Source: Semisulcospira habei
Lineage: Eukaryota; Mollusca; Gastropoda; Semisulcospiridae
Direction: 5' to 3'
DNA length: 64,000 bases
NCBI GenBank assembly: GCA_036245525.1
Contig: BTPG01000001.1
Location: 184,084,663-184,148,662 of the forward strand
The notes below the pieces were generated by a model, which saw only the letters and a program-made list of their open reading frames with translations, made no database searches and was not told the origin of the DNA. Shown piece after piece: positions 36,638 to 48,429 of this stretch (its first letter is position 1; each line of letters opens with the position of its first letter). A program made the translations under genes and the position numbers.

Positions 36638-39600
36638 TTCATCAACCAGTTCATCAACTATTTCTTCAGATAACTTGAGCCTGTAATGACCTGGTGCATA
36701 AGCTGTTTCTTTACTGAAAAACACACGTTTCGTGTCCCCAACTGCAAGTGACTTCTTATTTGTTTGGATCATTTCAAGATTATGTTTATTTGATCTCAGT
36801 GACTTGTTTGGATAATCAGGCATTAATGTCCCATCTAATACTTGCTTGTAATGTTCATGTCGAATGTCTTTATTTTTTATTGCTGTTTTTTTAATTCCTT
36901 TGGCTTTCGACTGATTACCTTTCTGATGAAATATAGAATACATTTTGGATCTCAGTCCAACGTACTCAACTATTGGTACACCATTCAGTTCATCCTTAAA
37001 CTTTCCAGGCACTTTCTTATTTTGTGTGCTAAACAGCGGGTGATCCTTAGGGTAATCAGACGTGTCGTACATTGTGTAGTTCTGTTTTCATGTCTTCATA
37101 AAAGTCTTCAGTACACACATCAATGATCATAGAGTCAGTGTCAGTGTATAGCAGACGACACTCAGGATATTTTGGTTTGAAGTAATCATAATAAAATTCA
37201 AGCATCAACAGTTTTGATAACTCGAGTATTGCCATACCAATGAATACTGGCTTGTCCAGTTTAACAATCTTTTTTTTGAGTGACACTGCATACAATGATG
37301 AATGAAACTCTTTGTACCCTGTGTACTGTGGCTTGCCTGTAAGTTTAATTGCACCCGATTCATTTGTGACTAGTCTCACATCTTTGCGGTGATGAGGATT
37401 TTCCATCGTCTTACCAAAACAGGCATTGTTCATAAGTTTAAAGAAGTCTTTGTCAAATGCAGTGTTGCCATCTCTTGCACGGAGGGTTGTGTTTTTCATA
37501 ATGTAATCTTTCATGAAAGCACTCTGATCAAATTGAATTCCTCTGTGAACTTTCTTTAGTACTAACCCATGTCTGATGTAAAACTGCAGCAATCGATAGT
37601 GACAAACGTAATTGAATTTGTCATTCAAATTTGGTACAAGTTTGGTGTCTTCTTTTTTCCCCGTCAAAGACATTTTCTCAACAGCCAACGGATAATCATT
37701 ATGGTAATCGTGTAGATGGTGTGGGTACTCCAGGTCTACTTCAAAGATCCAACCCTTCGCGTCGTTTCGGTCAAGATTCATAATATAGTTTGTTAACCCT
37801 GACTGTGTTACATCATACTGTGACAAATCATACAGACAAAAGTTTTTCAAGGGTAATAACTCACACATTGCAAATCCATAAAGGTTATTAGCGTCCAAGT
37901 ATGTAATGAATGACCTTGACCCCTCGGGGTCAAACCCCTGGTCCGGGTCGATCAGATATTTATTGTTGGCTTTGGCATAATTGTTCGCTGCAATACTAAT
38001 GCCTCCCCTCAATCCACGTTCTACCATTTCACCCATCGTATGATCAGACAACAAGTCTATAGATATCTTACTGGATTTCAAAAATGCATCCCATGTCATG
38101 CCAGGACTAGTTATGTAGCAAGCCGGGTCAAGCTTGTAGTGTAACAAACCCTTTTCACGGTAACTTTCAAATACGTCTGCTAGCAAACAAACGTCAGCTT
38201 TCAAGTACTGGTCGTGATAGTCACCAATCGTTTGACACCCTAATTTATCCCACGCATCAAGTGCGTGTTGATATTCAGAGTCAGAAATGCCTTTACCATT
38301 AAGTGTGGAATAAAATTTGTCTTTTGGTGGCAGTCTCCTTTCTTCAAACACAACCCAGTGATCAATGTACTCGTACGGATAAACACCTTTCTTAATCAAG
38401 TCTGGCTCAAAATATTTACTTGTTATTGGATACTCAGTCAGACCTTCTTCCAAACTAGCAAGACCTAAAGACAAATGTTGCATGGAGTCATAAAATGCTA
38501 ATTTATCTAATCTAAAAGTCAAGTACTTTTCAGTTGTTTGCGCTATACAATTAATGTTTTTGTAAGACTCATCCACAGCCTGCATGATAATGTGTGAATC
38601 ATATCCTTTGAGATTGTGGAAAAAGATTGGTAACTTATATGTCTTAGGATCTGTTTTTAATAATAAGTTACAATTGTTATGTGCAGCACCTCTGTAACGT
38701 CCAGTTATGTGATCATGGTCACAAACTTTATCACCCTGGAGGGGTTGTTCACAAACCCAACACGTCACAGCTGTATCAAATTTCAGTTTGTCTTCTTCTG
38801 TCATCACTAAAGGCATCTGACTTGTTGTGAGATATTGTACTACCTGACTATACAGATGTCTCATTTCTGTTGAAAACAGACATGCTGCATTTTCACGCCT
38901 GTAGATAACAGGTTCTGAATGCTGTCCGTCTGACCTAACAATAATGTATCCAAAAGAACACACCACTTGGTCACTCAACTTTATAGTCTTTGGTAATGAC
39001 TCTGGAACAGGACCTTCATACGGTACAACCAGTGATTCAAAATCAGCATACACTACAAACGGCAGCTTTTGCTGATTTCCATAGTTCTTAAAATACACTT
39101 GACTACCAGGATCTGGATACTTAAGTACAGTTTGTATGTCATCAGCCGACCTGCAGTGTAAAACATGTTTGTGTGCCACTGCAATAGAAGAAAACCTTTG
39201 TAAACATCTCTTACACACTTCTTGTTTACCATTGTGTTTTGTTGTATACCCATGAATTAGTCGTGACATATTTCTGATAATTGTGTAGTGAAAGTTATCA
39301 TTATCTCCTATTAATAACATGTGAACATGTTTATCTTCTGACTGTCCGTAGGTTGGAGCAAGTGGTGATACTCTAATGGGTTGTAACTTGTCAACAGATT
39401 CATTATCCCACACAAACACATTTACAGATATACCGGGATTTAGTTTTTCAAACAAGTCTATGTCTTCTATTTTAACAGGGAACTCAATGCCACTGAAGTT
39501 GAGTTCATTTACAAATTTAGTGTAGTTAGATACATGTTCAGGTTTTGATTTTATAAAGTGAAGTTTAGCAAGCACACACCACATGAAACAATGGTTGTCA

Positions 39601-40461
39601 TTGTTCTGTATGTTAACGACAGCCTTTTTGTTTGCAACCTCTGTTGGCAGTGGCAACCATAATTTACCTAATATAGGATGATACCTTGACTGTTTTAATT
39701 GTAGTTCATGTACATGTCCTTCGTGCCAACCAGACCCTTTAATTTTTGCACTGTCAATTGCTTGGAGGAAGTCTGGTAATAGTCTGTCTCTAAACACATT
39801 CTTGCCCCACCCGGGTCTGCCCTGGGGGACTTGGGTGGGGTTAGGTATTTTTTAGTTCCCAGGGTCACCCTGGTCAGCCCCACAGGGTGGGTTTATCTCT
39901 ATTCTGGGGCATGTGTTTCTGTCTACCCTTTGTCCATTCACCTGTATTTGCCTTTTTAAAACTCTCCCTACTGTCTGCACTGCCTGTAGCTCTTGATATT
40001 GGATGTGTGTTGCTAAATGGTCTTAGCTTTATTTAGGCCCATGTGTTAGGTTTATTTAATGTATTTGACTGGCTGGCGACATACATTCAATGTTCTGTTT
40101 AGTTGGGGTTTTTTTTCACAAGCAGTGCAGGCACGTCCTGAGAAAGCCTTGTTGCTGTCGGGACGTTAAGCAATGTACAATCAATCAATCTAAACACATT
40201 CTTCAGTTCTCTTCTTGTGTTAACTGTGTGTTGTCTTGTTGATATATATGATACAATCACTTCACCATCTACTCTAGTAAATTCTATTTTAGCAACAATC
40301 TGAATCTTTACACTGCCTGTAACAAGATTATCTTGTATGACAGAAAAAGAGTTTTCTATTGATTCATAGACATTATTAGTATTAGATATAGGCAAGTTTG
40401 TTGTGTGAAACACATTACGTAGGCTTGATGAGCCTGATGGGTTTTGAACATTGTCCGTCAT
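36581..40461 (-). pseudogene. pPolB: E3 protein-primed DNA polymerase B, broken
   Basis: The gene spans the whole interval. It begins 'MTDNVQNP' at 40461, is interrupted by a SINE (39804-40190) after about 86 codons, and then is open for about 913 codons. That part includes exonuclease motifs, the 'DHDHITGRYRGAAHNNC' cluster, motif A 'DANNLYGFAM', motif B 'KLMNNACFG' and motif C 'YTDTDSM'. A one-base insertion near 37065 shifts the last 163 codons into another frame. Compared with E1, the segment before motif A has a small in-frame length change. Not functional as written. Confidence 0.95.
39804..40190 (+). repeat. SINE-like element, copy 4 of 5, in E3 polymerase
   Basis: 387 bp, flanked by TAAACACATTCTT at 39791-39803 and 40191-40203. 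It lies on the opposite strand to the polymerase gene it interrupts. Confidence 0.9.
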
Positions 40462-40576
40462 TTTTATTTGACCGACAAAATAATAAATGAAAAAATATTA
40501 CCACTGACACACCATATGTAATACTGTATTAACTATAGTTATGGTAAACAAGTCAACCACTTCCCTGGTGTTTGTT

Positions 40577-40921
40577 CTACAGGTGTAATATCACTTTATT
40601 GAATGTAACACTTTCAATGTAACAATGTAGTTTTCTTAATTGATCAAATATGCCTTTACACAGTACCTCAAACCAACGCAAGTGGCCACTGTTAGCATTA
40701 TAAACTTTAAAAGCATTTGTCTTAAGATCAACAGTCTCATAATCATAACGTGGTAATCCATCTGAATATTCCAAAGTAACATTATATGTTGTGTATATTC
40801 CTATTGTCGGTGTTGAGAGTTTAAAGCTGGGTTCAAACACACGTGATTTTAAGTCAGTAAAGCGCTCAACATCTTTGAAGCATTTTGTAACATCAAACAC
40901 TTGGGTTTGTCCGTCTGTCAT
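40577..40921 (-). CDS. E3 114-aa conserved protein
   Basis: The same length and position as the E1 114-aa protein but strongly diverged ('MTDGQTQVFDVTKCFKD' start). It is open, with the start context TTTGTCCAATAAAAA. Divergence here exceeds that of neighbouring genes, so it may evolve under different constraint. Function unknown. Confidence 0.7.
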   Translation of the reverse strand: MTDGQTQVFDVTKCFKDVERFTDLKSRVFEPSFKLSTPTIGIYTTYNVTLEYSDGLPRYDYETVDLKTNAFKVYNANSGHLRWFEVLCKGIFDQLRKLHCYIESVTFNKVILHL

Positions 40922-40948
40922 TTTTTATTGGACAAACAAATGAATAAA

Positions 40949-41625
40949 TTAATTCACCAACCCATACCCTGTGGGCTGATCTGTCTTTAAAATGAGCTTT
41001 AGATGCTTAGTTGATTTCAGTTTATTTTTTACATCATCCCGTTCATGCTTATTTGGGATGACGTCGTTCTCTCTGAGCCGCCGTGAGATGGCCTTAGTCG
41101 CCTGCTCGGCGTTAAACCCAAATACCTAATCGTTCTCTCTGAGACAGTCTTCAAAGCTGTCACGATCCTTACAGTAAAACAAACAGATAAACTTTAACTG
41201 TTCTCGAAAATCTTTCAGTACAGCATTATATTTCTGAGTGAGAATCCATACACTTACATTTGCATGTCTGCCATGAAAGTAAGTTCTGCTAGAGTGTTTC
41301 TCTTTTTGACAATGTCTTTCTCTGCTGAACAGTCATCAACAATAAACAGGGTTGGCTGTCCTTCAAATTGCTTGTAAAAATATTGTAGGTAGTCATTCAG
41401 TTTTTTCTCAGGGTCAACTAAATAAATGTTGCTGTCAGTCCAAATGAATAAACGGTTGTGATAAGCTTTGTTGTGTTTAATAGTAGGACAAAATATTACA
41501 ATGTTTTCAAAATGATGGATGTATCTTGTTTGTAATAGGTTAAGAACAAATTCAGTTTTACCACACCCTGTGGCACCACAAAACAAACCACAGTGTGGGT
41601 CGAGTGTCATTAAGCTCCGGTTCAT
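40949..41625 (-). pseudogene. ATP: E3 packaging ATPase, interrupted
   Basis: The N-terminal 120 codons are open and keep Walker A 'GATGCGKT' and Walker B 'LFIVDDC'. The frame then breaks near 41270. A 52-bp insertion at 41078-41129 lies between 14-bp direct repeats. The gene ends with the 'PTGYGLVN'-type tail near 40949. Confidence 0.9.
41078..41129 (+). mobile_element. 52-bp retroposon tail inserted in E3 ATPase
   Basis: The sequence 'GAGATGGCCTTAGTCGCC...GCGTTAAACCCAAATA' is the same tail that ends LINE copy 2 at about 6613-6655. It lies between TCGTTCTCTCTGAG at 41064-41077 and 41130-41143, a clean 14-bp target duplication. It is an extremely short 5'-truncated insertion. Confidence 0.88.
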
Positions 41626-41643
41626 TTTAATACACAATACAAT

Positions 41644-42928
41644 TTAATACATGACACCCTTTAGTCTGCACTCTTCTATGCTCAGTTGTGCATCATAAAT
41701 CAGGTACAAATATATATTTATTGCTGCAGCAGTTTCAACCTTTTTTTGTATCTGAATTGTAATCCCGTCACTGCCATTTTCAACTTTTCGACCTGACCCA
41801 TGAAGATAATCATCATCTGTACTACGAAGGTCTAGCCAAAGAGCATATTTATTTGTAAGGTATTGTCCGATCCTAACGTCATACAAATGTAAATCTTTGC
41901 ACACAATGTTTGCAGGTTTATCTCGAATCCTTCCACCCGCAAAATACTTTGTGATCTCATCGTAGTGTTGATAAGGTAACAAACCTGAAGCGTACACTTG
42001 ATTAGGACGGCCTTCAATTGTACAAGACAAATGTGTAATCTTTGGATTATAGAATTTTTCTGAATCCAGTTTGTATGGAGCTGCTGGTTCAACAAACAAC
42101 AAGTATACCTTTCAGTGACCTGGCAGGTGTGTTAAAGTTTATGTTCCACATTGGGTCACTCTTGTCTTTGGGTATTAAACTATGTCTAATCACCCTGTCA
42201 TAATAAATCGGCAGTTTTGTCTTGTACTGATTTTGAATGAGAGTAGCTAAATAATCATGTGTGACAATTTAATATTCCAAAGAAATGTTAGAGATCTTAT
42301 ATGTTGCATTAGGATCAGATGATTTTATAATTTTGGAGTAGTCATTGAAAGTTAGTTCAAAACTCAGATGGTCATTCAGTGCTCCTTGGTAATAAGGTAA
42401 ATGCGCTGTTAGGATTTCAAACTCATGTGGAATGTAAAATCTGGTTCCATATGTTTCTGCGAATATAATGTCTTTGGCCACCCCAGTAGTTACTTTATCT
42501 TCTGCATCGATTCGAAGTTTACCAACATTATCTGACTGTATGCCTTGGTAAATACGGTCTTCTCGTTCTTCTCTTGTGAGCCAAAGATCTTTGTAACAGT
42601 AAAACACATCGGAATCGTCAAGACTAAACACTTCCTGTCCTTCAAGTTTTACTTTAATAGTTCTAACAATTGCTCTACCAAGATTGTTAACTAGTGTTCT
42701 GTTTACATCTGTGTCTGATGTTAGTTCAATATTAAATGCTAGGCGTGCAGTGCCAGGAACAATAACGTCACTGGGACCTAGGTTTAGAAACTTGACTGGA
42801 AGTGTTTGATTCTGGTCTACGGTACTTGGATTGTTTGTAATGACGATTGATTGTCTAATGCCCTTAACACCAAGAGGCTCACGTAGTTTTCTGTATGGGT
42901 CTAACTTTGATCCGTAAGACTGTGTCAT
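41644..42928 (-). pseudogene. MCP: E3 major capsid protein, broken
   Basis: The first 219 residues, from the ATG at 42928, are open and keep 'LGRAIVRTIKVKLEGQEVF' and 'YCYKDLWLTREERE'. A GAA-to-TAA change then stops the frame at about 42271, and a small deletion near 42103 shifts it. The last 150 residues are open in another frame and keep the 'LYDVRIGQYLTNKYALWLD' block. Otherwise closely similar to the E1 capsid. Confidence 0.92.
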
Positions 42929-42968
42929 TTTTATTATGCACAATAAAAAATATTAAATTAATAAAACA

Positions 42969-44187
42969 ATGGCAGATGGAGGATTTGGTCATGGTGATTT
43001 TGAAATGGAAGTCATGGATGCCTCAGATACCAGTATCACAGATATGACTGGAATGGTAACTAGTAGTAGTATGTATCACGAACTGTTAAAAGACAAAGTA
43101 AACTCATTTTATGACAGTCTTGGAGCGCGCCCAGATGTAATAGATCCTAATCAGTTTAAATATGATAAAGGACACTTATTTGTAAATACGGACAGAGGGG
43201 AAATATATCTAACACATAAAAACAATCCTTCTAAGTTTAGAGCTTTAAGTACAATTAAAGGTGAAGTCGGTGGTAACTCTGGGTTGGCAAGGTATCTTGG
43301 TATTGGGGGGTCTCCTGTCACGCCAAGACTGGTTAGTGCGCTTCACGACACACAAACAAGATTACCAACAGGACAAGAAATTGAAATGGCACCAGTAACA
43401 AGCCTACCAGAAATAGCAAACACAGTGATACAAGAAACCTCATTTACTGAAGGACAAATAAATGATGCTATGAAAACAATAGATGATCCACCTTTGTCAA
43501 TGAGAGAGATTATAGGGTTGGATAAATCACTACAGACAATAAGAGGTGAGATGGTAAATAACATAGCCAAACTAGGTGAGCTTGATAAACACATAGAACG
43601 TGAAAAAGAGAAACTGGCTACAGCAGACAATGGGAATCTTGACACTGAAATGAAAGAAAGAATACAACACAGATTAAATGATTTGCAGATAGAAAGATCA
43701 GGGCGGTTAGAAGTGATTAGTATTGGGAGGGAAAAACTGAAATCACAAGTTAACAGGATTAGAGAAACTATTCAGAAAATACTTCACGAAGACACAACTC
43801 TGGCTGAGAGACTTAAAACACTTTTCAGAGAACAGGGTATCACAATTGCTAGTTTAATTACTGCTCTTGGGTTTATTATCAGTACTGTTGTGTTAGCTGT
43901 CTCCGGTGCTGGGGGCGGTGGGGGTCCAGCACCGCCAGGTCCGCCAGCACCACCAGCACCTCCAACAGACCCAAAAGATTTACAGTCATGGGTAAAGAAA
44001 CAACTGTCTCACATATCGGACTTGCTTAAGAAATTGGCCGTGAAAGCAATGGACGCTTTGCCTGGTATTATAGGCACAGTTGTCAGCAGCAAAGGTAGTT
44101 GAGTTTATGGCAGAACATGTGTGGGTATTTTTGGTTACAGTAGGAGGGTTGATGGTGGGTTATTTAATGAAACAGATAAAGAAGTAA
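42969..44187 (+). pseudogene. E3 415-type coiled-coil membrane protein, frameshifted
   Basis: Open for 377 codons, with the same acidic start, coiled coil and hydrophobic segment as E1. A 17-base deletion near 44085 then shifts the frame, so the last hydrophobic segment ('GGLMVGYLMKQIKK') is in another frame ending at 44187. The protein might still be made with a shortened C-terminus. Confidence 0.85.
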
Positions 44188-45395
44188 AACCCCTAATCCC
44201 GTTAGGCCTATTACCAATGCAGTTCTCTCTGACTCATGTGTGTCAAGGGTTGGTGTTGGTGTTGACTGTACTGGTTGTATGGGCGCCGGTGTTGGGGCCG
44301 GGGCCGGGGGTGTTACCGTCTGTAATGGTTTTAATGACTGAACATGTGTGGTTGTGGCCCCCAAGTTTACAGATTGATTAAGACCGAGCTTTTGACCAAC
44401 ACCTGCAACAATGATTTCGTTATTATAATTTGTTATTGTCCCCATTTGGAGTTGAAGGTCAGATGGTAACATGTATAACCCGATGCCGACTACAAAGTCA
44501 ACTTTTGATCTGGCATATCTGAGAACGTCTTGGTAGCGCTGTATGCTTGATGGGAGATCAACCACTGAATTAATTGAATCTTCAAGATTAGCAAGAAATT
44601 GTTTTTGTGCTTCAAATTTGCCACTCCCGTTTAAAATATTTGATTTTGTTAGTGATTGTGCTCCTAGTATACACCAGACATATGTTCTGATAGACTCATT
44701 TACGCGCTCGAATCCTGCTTGAGTAAACCCGTCACTCTTGTCTAAAACAAATGTGGTCCAGGCATTAGACTGTTTCTGTTCAATTGATCCTAACCAGACT
44801 TCAGATTTTGATGAGAATGAAGTGTAACCAGGGTAATAATCTTGTGGGTATTGTCTGTGACTCATAGCATAATACAATGTACCCATACCATTGTGATCAT
44901 CAAGTTTTTGTGTAAAGTAAATTCATTACAAATCCGTTCAAACGCTTTCATATCCATGGGGTTGTTAAACCTGTTGAAACTGGATTCAGTGGGCAGTGGT
45001 GTATGAAGTTCTGACAAAATGCGTCTAAGCTGGTAGTACGTGTGGAAACGGTAGACAGATCTAATAAGTTTGTTTGAGTGATTCAAGTGGTCTGTAAATG
45101 AAACACCACAGCCTGTAGTTGAACACAGTATAGCAAAGTTGAGTTGGTTTTGAAACATCTGTAGTGGACTTGAAGACCACTTTCTTGCAGTTACATCGTC
45201 TGTTATTGGAGGGTTTAGGTAATGATCAAAGGGATTTGGCACTTTCACTTGAAATAAATCTTGTTCGCTTACAGCTATGTCAAGCTGATTTAGTTGAATT
45301 ATTTTCTGTTCATAAGTAGGTGCAACATTGTATTTGGCATTCTCGTTAAATTGAAATGCATTTGTTGTGGTAATGGTTGGTGATTTAAATTCCAT
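44164..45395 (-). pseudogene. E3 421-type tail-anchored protein, frameshifted
   Basis: The first 160 codons from 45395 are open, then a 25-base deletion near 44925 shifts the frame. The remaining 240 codons, with the Pro/Ala-rich linker and C-terminal membrane segment, are open in the new frame. Its end overlaps the convergent 415-type gene, as in E1. Confidence 0.88.
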
Positions 45396-45420
45396 CCTTC
45401 TTTTTTATGAGATAATAAAA

Positions 45421-46116
45421 ATGTTTATTACCTTAAATCTTGACACAAGCAAACCAGTGTGGTTAACTAATGGGATTGATAATCATGATGGTAGCAAGGC
45501 TGTAGCTATCCATGAAATGTTCTATACAGTAAAATGGTTTAATGTAACAGATGATATAAATTATTATGTATCTTTTAGTAATGAATCCTCTCCTATTGAG
45601 AACCATAAAATAACATCTGGGTATTATGACTTTTGTACATTAGCTAACTGGTTTCAAAGTAAAATAAAAATTAAAGCAACTTTAAATCCAGCTAACTTAC
45701 TTGTTACATTAGAATTTTCTTCTGAGCGTAGGATAACATTTTCAGATGATCTTCTATTATTACTTGGTTTAATAAATGAAACTGAAGCTAAAACAAAGCT
45801 TTGGAAAATAGAGATGATTGATGGAAAATTAACTGGAAAATATCCTGTTCATTTGTCAGTACATACAGTACTAAATGTTTATTTGAAAGAACTGAACACA
45901 ACTGAGAATGTTCACAATGGAAAGCCTTCAACTTTGTTGAGATGCTTACCAACTGGAACTGCACCCTATTGTGAAAGTGTAGTTGTTAGATTTCCTAATT
46001 TGCAGTTTAAGAAATTAGGTTCTAGTTTCTTTGAGTCACTGTGTATATCTGTAACTAATCAGGATGACAAACCAGTTGTTATGCATGATTTTAGTGTTGT
46101 ACTAGAAGTTAAATAA
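45421..46116 (+). CDS. E3 penton-like (minor capsid) protein
   Basis: 231 aa, open. The ATG is at 45421, 25 bp from the divergent 421-type gene. It keeps 'SGYYDFCTLANWFQ', 'LLGL', 'YCESVVVRFPNLQF' and the final 'SLCISVTNQDDKPV' strand. The central part is more diverged from E1 than either end. Probably a single jelly-roll vertex protein, by the same reasoning as in E1. Confidence 0.6.
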   Translation: MFITLNLDTSKPVWLTNGIDNHDGSKAVAIHEMFYTVKWFNVTDDINYYVSFSNESSPIENHKITSGYYDFCTLANWFQSKIKIKATLNPANLLVTLEFSSERRITFSDDLLLLLGLINETEAKTKLWKIEMIDGKLTGKYPVHLSVHTVLNVYLKELNTTENVHNGKPSTLLRCLPTGTAPYCESVVVRFPNLQFKKLGSSFFESLCISVTNQDDKPVVMHDFSVVLEVK

Positions 46117-46136
46117 TTTTATTTTTGTTTATAAAA

Positions 46137-47027
46137 ATGAGTGGCGGTCCACAGCCGAGAATCATACCAGTTGCATGTCCAGTAACAGAGTTAAAAGATT
46201 TGGCAGACGTACAGGATTTTGAGAAGGAGGGAGAAATTGGAGAAGTATATGGTTTTGAACTTGATTCAACTGGCATGTACAAGAGAAAAGTAATCGATGA
46301 CATGAAAGATGGTGAAAGACAGATTCCTAAACTTGGTCAGCTTCGTGATGTTACTGTACCAGTTGCGCCTAATCTTGTAAATAATGTGCCCTACAACTTA
46401 ATACATGTGGGTAATAAATGGGTGGTTTCACCTGTACCGCCTGCACCTACACCTGCACCCACAATTGACTGGGACATAAAGTTGGAATTTATTAGTCCTT
46501 ATGTATACACTGATGATGAAGGCGCCTTAGTGTTTAGGAAAGTTGTTAATTCTGGGCCGCTGATTGTAAGCCTTGTTCCAAGCTTTGCCCCAGACAACAA
46601 TAGCAGAGATAAACTGAAAGTTGAAAATTATGAGAAACAACGGTATCTCCTTACAACTAGAAAGGGAAGATCAGATACTTCTGTTGTGTTTATGCCAGCA
46701 AGCTTAGTCGTGGCTAGAGAAGCGACAATAGTATTTGAAATTATCTTGAGATCTATAGCTTCTGTGAAAGAGGCAAATATTGCACAGGGAATAAAACTTA
46801 CATGGGATGAAACAGTATCAGAATCAACAAAGGTCTTTATTGCTATTACAAAAAGTGTTGATGTTATTTATGTTTCGAGCAGTATTCCAGCTGTCAAGGT
46901 GGTGGTCGACAAACTAACTTTTGTTCGTTTAAGTTACATAAACCTTGAACACATTGATCTTGTTTCATTTTATTATGCCAGCAAATTATATACTTTTGCT
47001 GAGTTGCAAAATGTAATGGACGATTAA
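46137..47027 (+). CDS. E3 296-aa homologue of the 291-aa protein
   Basis: Open, starting at 46137 ('MSGGPQPRIIPVACPV'), with a slightly longer Pro/Ala-rich linker and a strongly conserved C-terminal beta-rich region. Function unknown; it lies between penton-like and 228-type genes in all three elements. Confidence 0.8.
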   Translation: MSGGPQPRIIPVACPVTELKDLADVQDFEKEGEIGEVYGFELDSTGMYKRKVIDDMKDGERQIPKLGQLRDVTVPVAPNLVNNVPYNLIHVGNKWVVSPVPPAPTPAPTIDWDIKLEFISPYVYTDDEGALVFRKVVNSGPLIVSLVPSFAPDNNSRDKLKVENYEKQRYLLTTRKGRSDTSVVFMPASLVVAREATIVFEIILRSIASVKEANIAQGIKLTWDETVSESTKVFIAITKSVDVIYVSSSIPAVKVVVDKLTFVRLSYINLEHIDLVSFYYASKLYTFAELQNVMDD

Positions 47028-47063
47028 ATAAATTAAAAAAAAATATATGTCATTTAAAAAAAA

Positions 47064-47759
47064 ATGCCAAAATTCTATCCGATACTTTCGACGCTTGAGC
47101 CGACTGAATCAATTGTAACGACTAAAACAACGCTTGCGCCTGATCCACATGTCACAGCTGTACCAATTGCATCAGATAAAACATTACAGGCAGACGCATT
47201 CAGATTAAATAATATTACAAAAGCAATTAAATATTTGGAAAGTGAAGAGGCGAGGTACTCCAGATGTAAGAGACGGTATAAGACCGTTTTCAATTCTGTT
47301 CAAAATACTTCAATGGCTGTTGGTGCAGTTTCAGCTGGTTGTTCTGTGGGGGGTATTGTTCTGTTTGCCACAGGAATTGGAAGTTTAATTGGAATTGCAT
47401 TTGAGGGTGTTAGTGTTGCTACATGCCTGGCTTGCTTTGGTTTGGAGGCCATAAACAAGAGGTTTCACACGAAATTACAAAAACATGAAGCATTGAGTAC
47501 GCTGGCCGGTGCAAAGCTGAGCAGTATGAAACTTATTATCAGTAAGGCATTAAATGATAATAATATTAGTGATGATGAATTTAAGCGGGTCCAGAATGAT
47601 TTAAATAATTACAAACAACAAAAGTCTGAAATACAAAATAAAATGCGTAGTCAATCTCCTGTGAATGTTGAAGAACTGAAGGCTAGTTTTTTAGCGGAAG
47701 GAAAAAAGATCGGTGTTCAGGAAACCACAGAAAAACTACACAATCTTTTAAACAAATAA
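47064..47759 (+). CDS. E3 231-aa homologue of the 228-aa membrane/coiled-coil protein
   Basis: Open, with a polar N-terminus, Gly-rich hydrophobic hairpin and charged helical C-terminus. The last codons read CTT TTA AAC AAA TAA, giving the frameshift heptamer T TTA AAC at 47747-47753, identical to E1. The final 100 residues differ from E1 at few positions. It should yield both the short form and, if slippage occurs, the PSAP/PPxY-bearing long form. Confidence 0.8.
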   Translation: MPKFYPILSTLEPTESIVTTKTTLAPDPHVTAVPIASDKTLQADAFRLNNITKAIKYLESEEARYSRCKRRYKTVFNSVQNTSMAVGAVSAGCSVGGIVLFATGIGSLIGIAFEGVSVATCLACFGLEAINKRFHTKLQKHEALSTLAGAKLSSMKLIISKALNDNNISDDEFKRVQNDLNNYKQQKSEIQNKMRSQSPVNVEELKASFLAEGKKIGVQETTEKLHNLLNK

Positions 47760-47869
47760 AAATCAGATTTGGTAATCGTTTATTAATGTCATACACTTCA
47801 CAGAAAAATGTCATGCCGCCTAACTATTTAACCCCATCAGCTCCACCACCACCACCAGACTATTACTAA
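47753..47869 (+). CDS. E3 putative -1 frameshift extension with PSAP/PPxY motif
   Basis: The -1 frame continues for 38 codons after the heptamer at 47747-47753 and ends 'LTPSAPPPPPDYY' before TAA at 47867-47869. An ATG in this frame occurs here but not in E1 or E2, so independent initiation is not the conserved route. The length differs from E1 by exactly four codons. Confidence 0.6.
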   Translation, partial: QIKIRFGNRLLMSYTSQKNVMPPNYLTPSAPPPPPDYY

Positions 47870-48360
47870 AAAAAAAGTTTTTTCATTGTCCTTGTATCTT
47901 AACAAATCTGTCTGAGTAAGTTGTGACTTAAGTCAGGAACTTACAATTTGTTATGTTTAAGTTGTTATAAGAAATTATAAGTTCTTATTTTAAGACACTT
48001 ATAACTTCTTGTGTCAACTAACTTATAGAAACTTTAAAAAGTTACCTGAAAAGTAATTTGTCAGTTATAGGTGACTTTGCAAATTGTTATCAAGTATCTG
48101 TAGGTATAAAAAAAAAAAAAAAAAATGTTATCAAAGTGCGTATGTCAATTTAAAAAAAAAAAAATTTTTGTGTGTGTAACCATACGAACCAGATACGTCA
48201 GAATTTGCTCATATTTCACCAGTAACATTGTTTTCAGTCATAATATACGTCGCAAATGATAACTCAAATCGTGTGAAACTGGCGACGTCCCCCGTTTACT
48301 GGAAGTCCCCGGTTGTGGGTGTATAACCCGTGTGTGTCCCCGGTTTACGGGATTTACATA

Positions 48361-48429
<69 letters not shown>

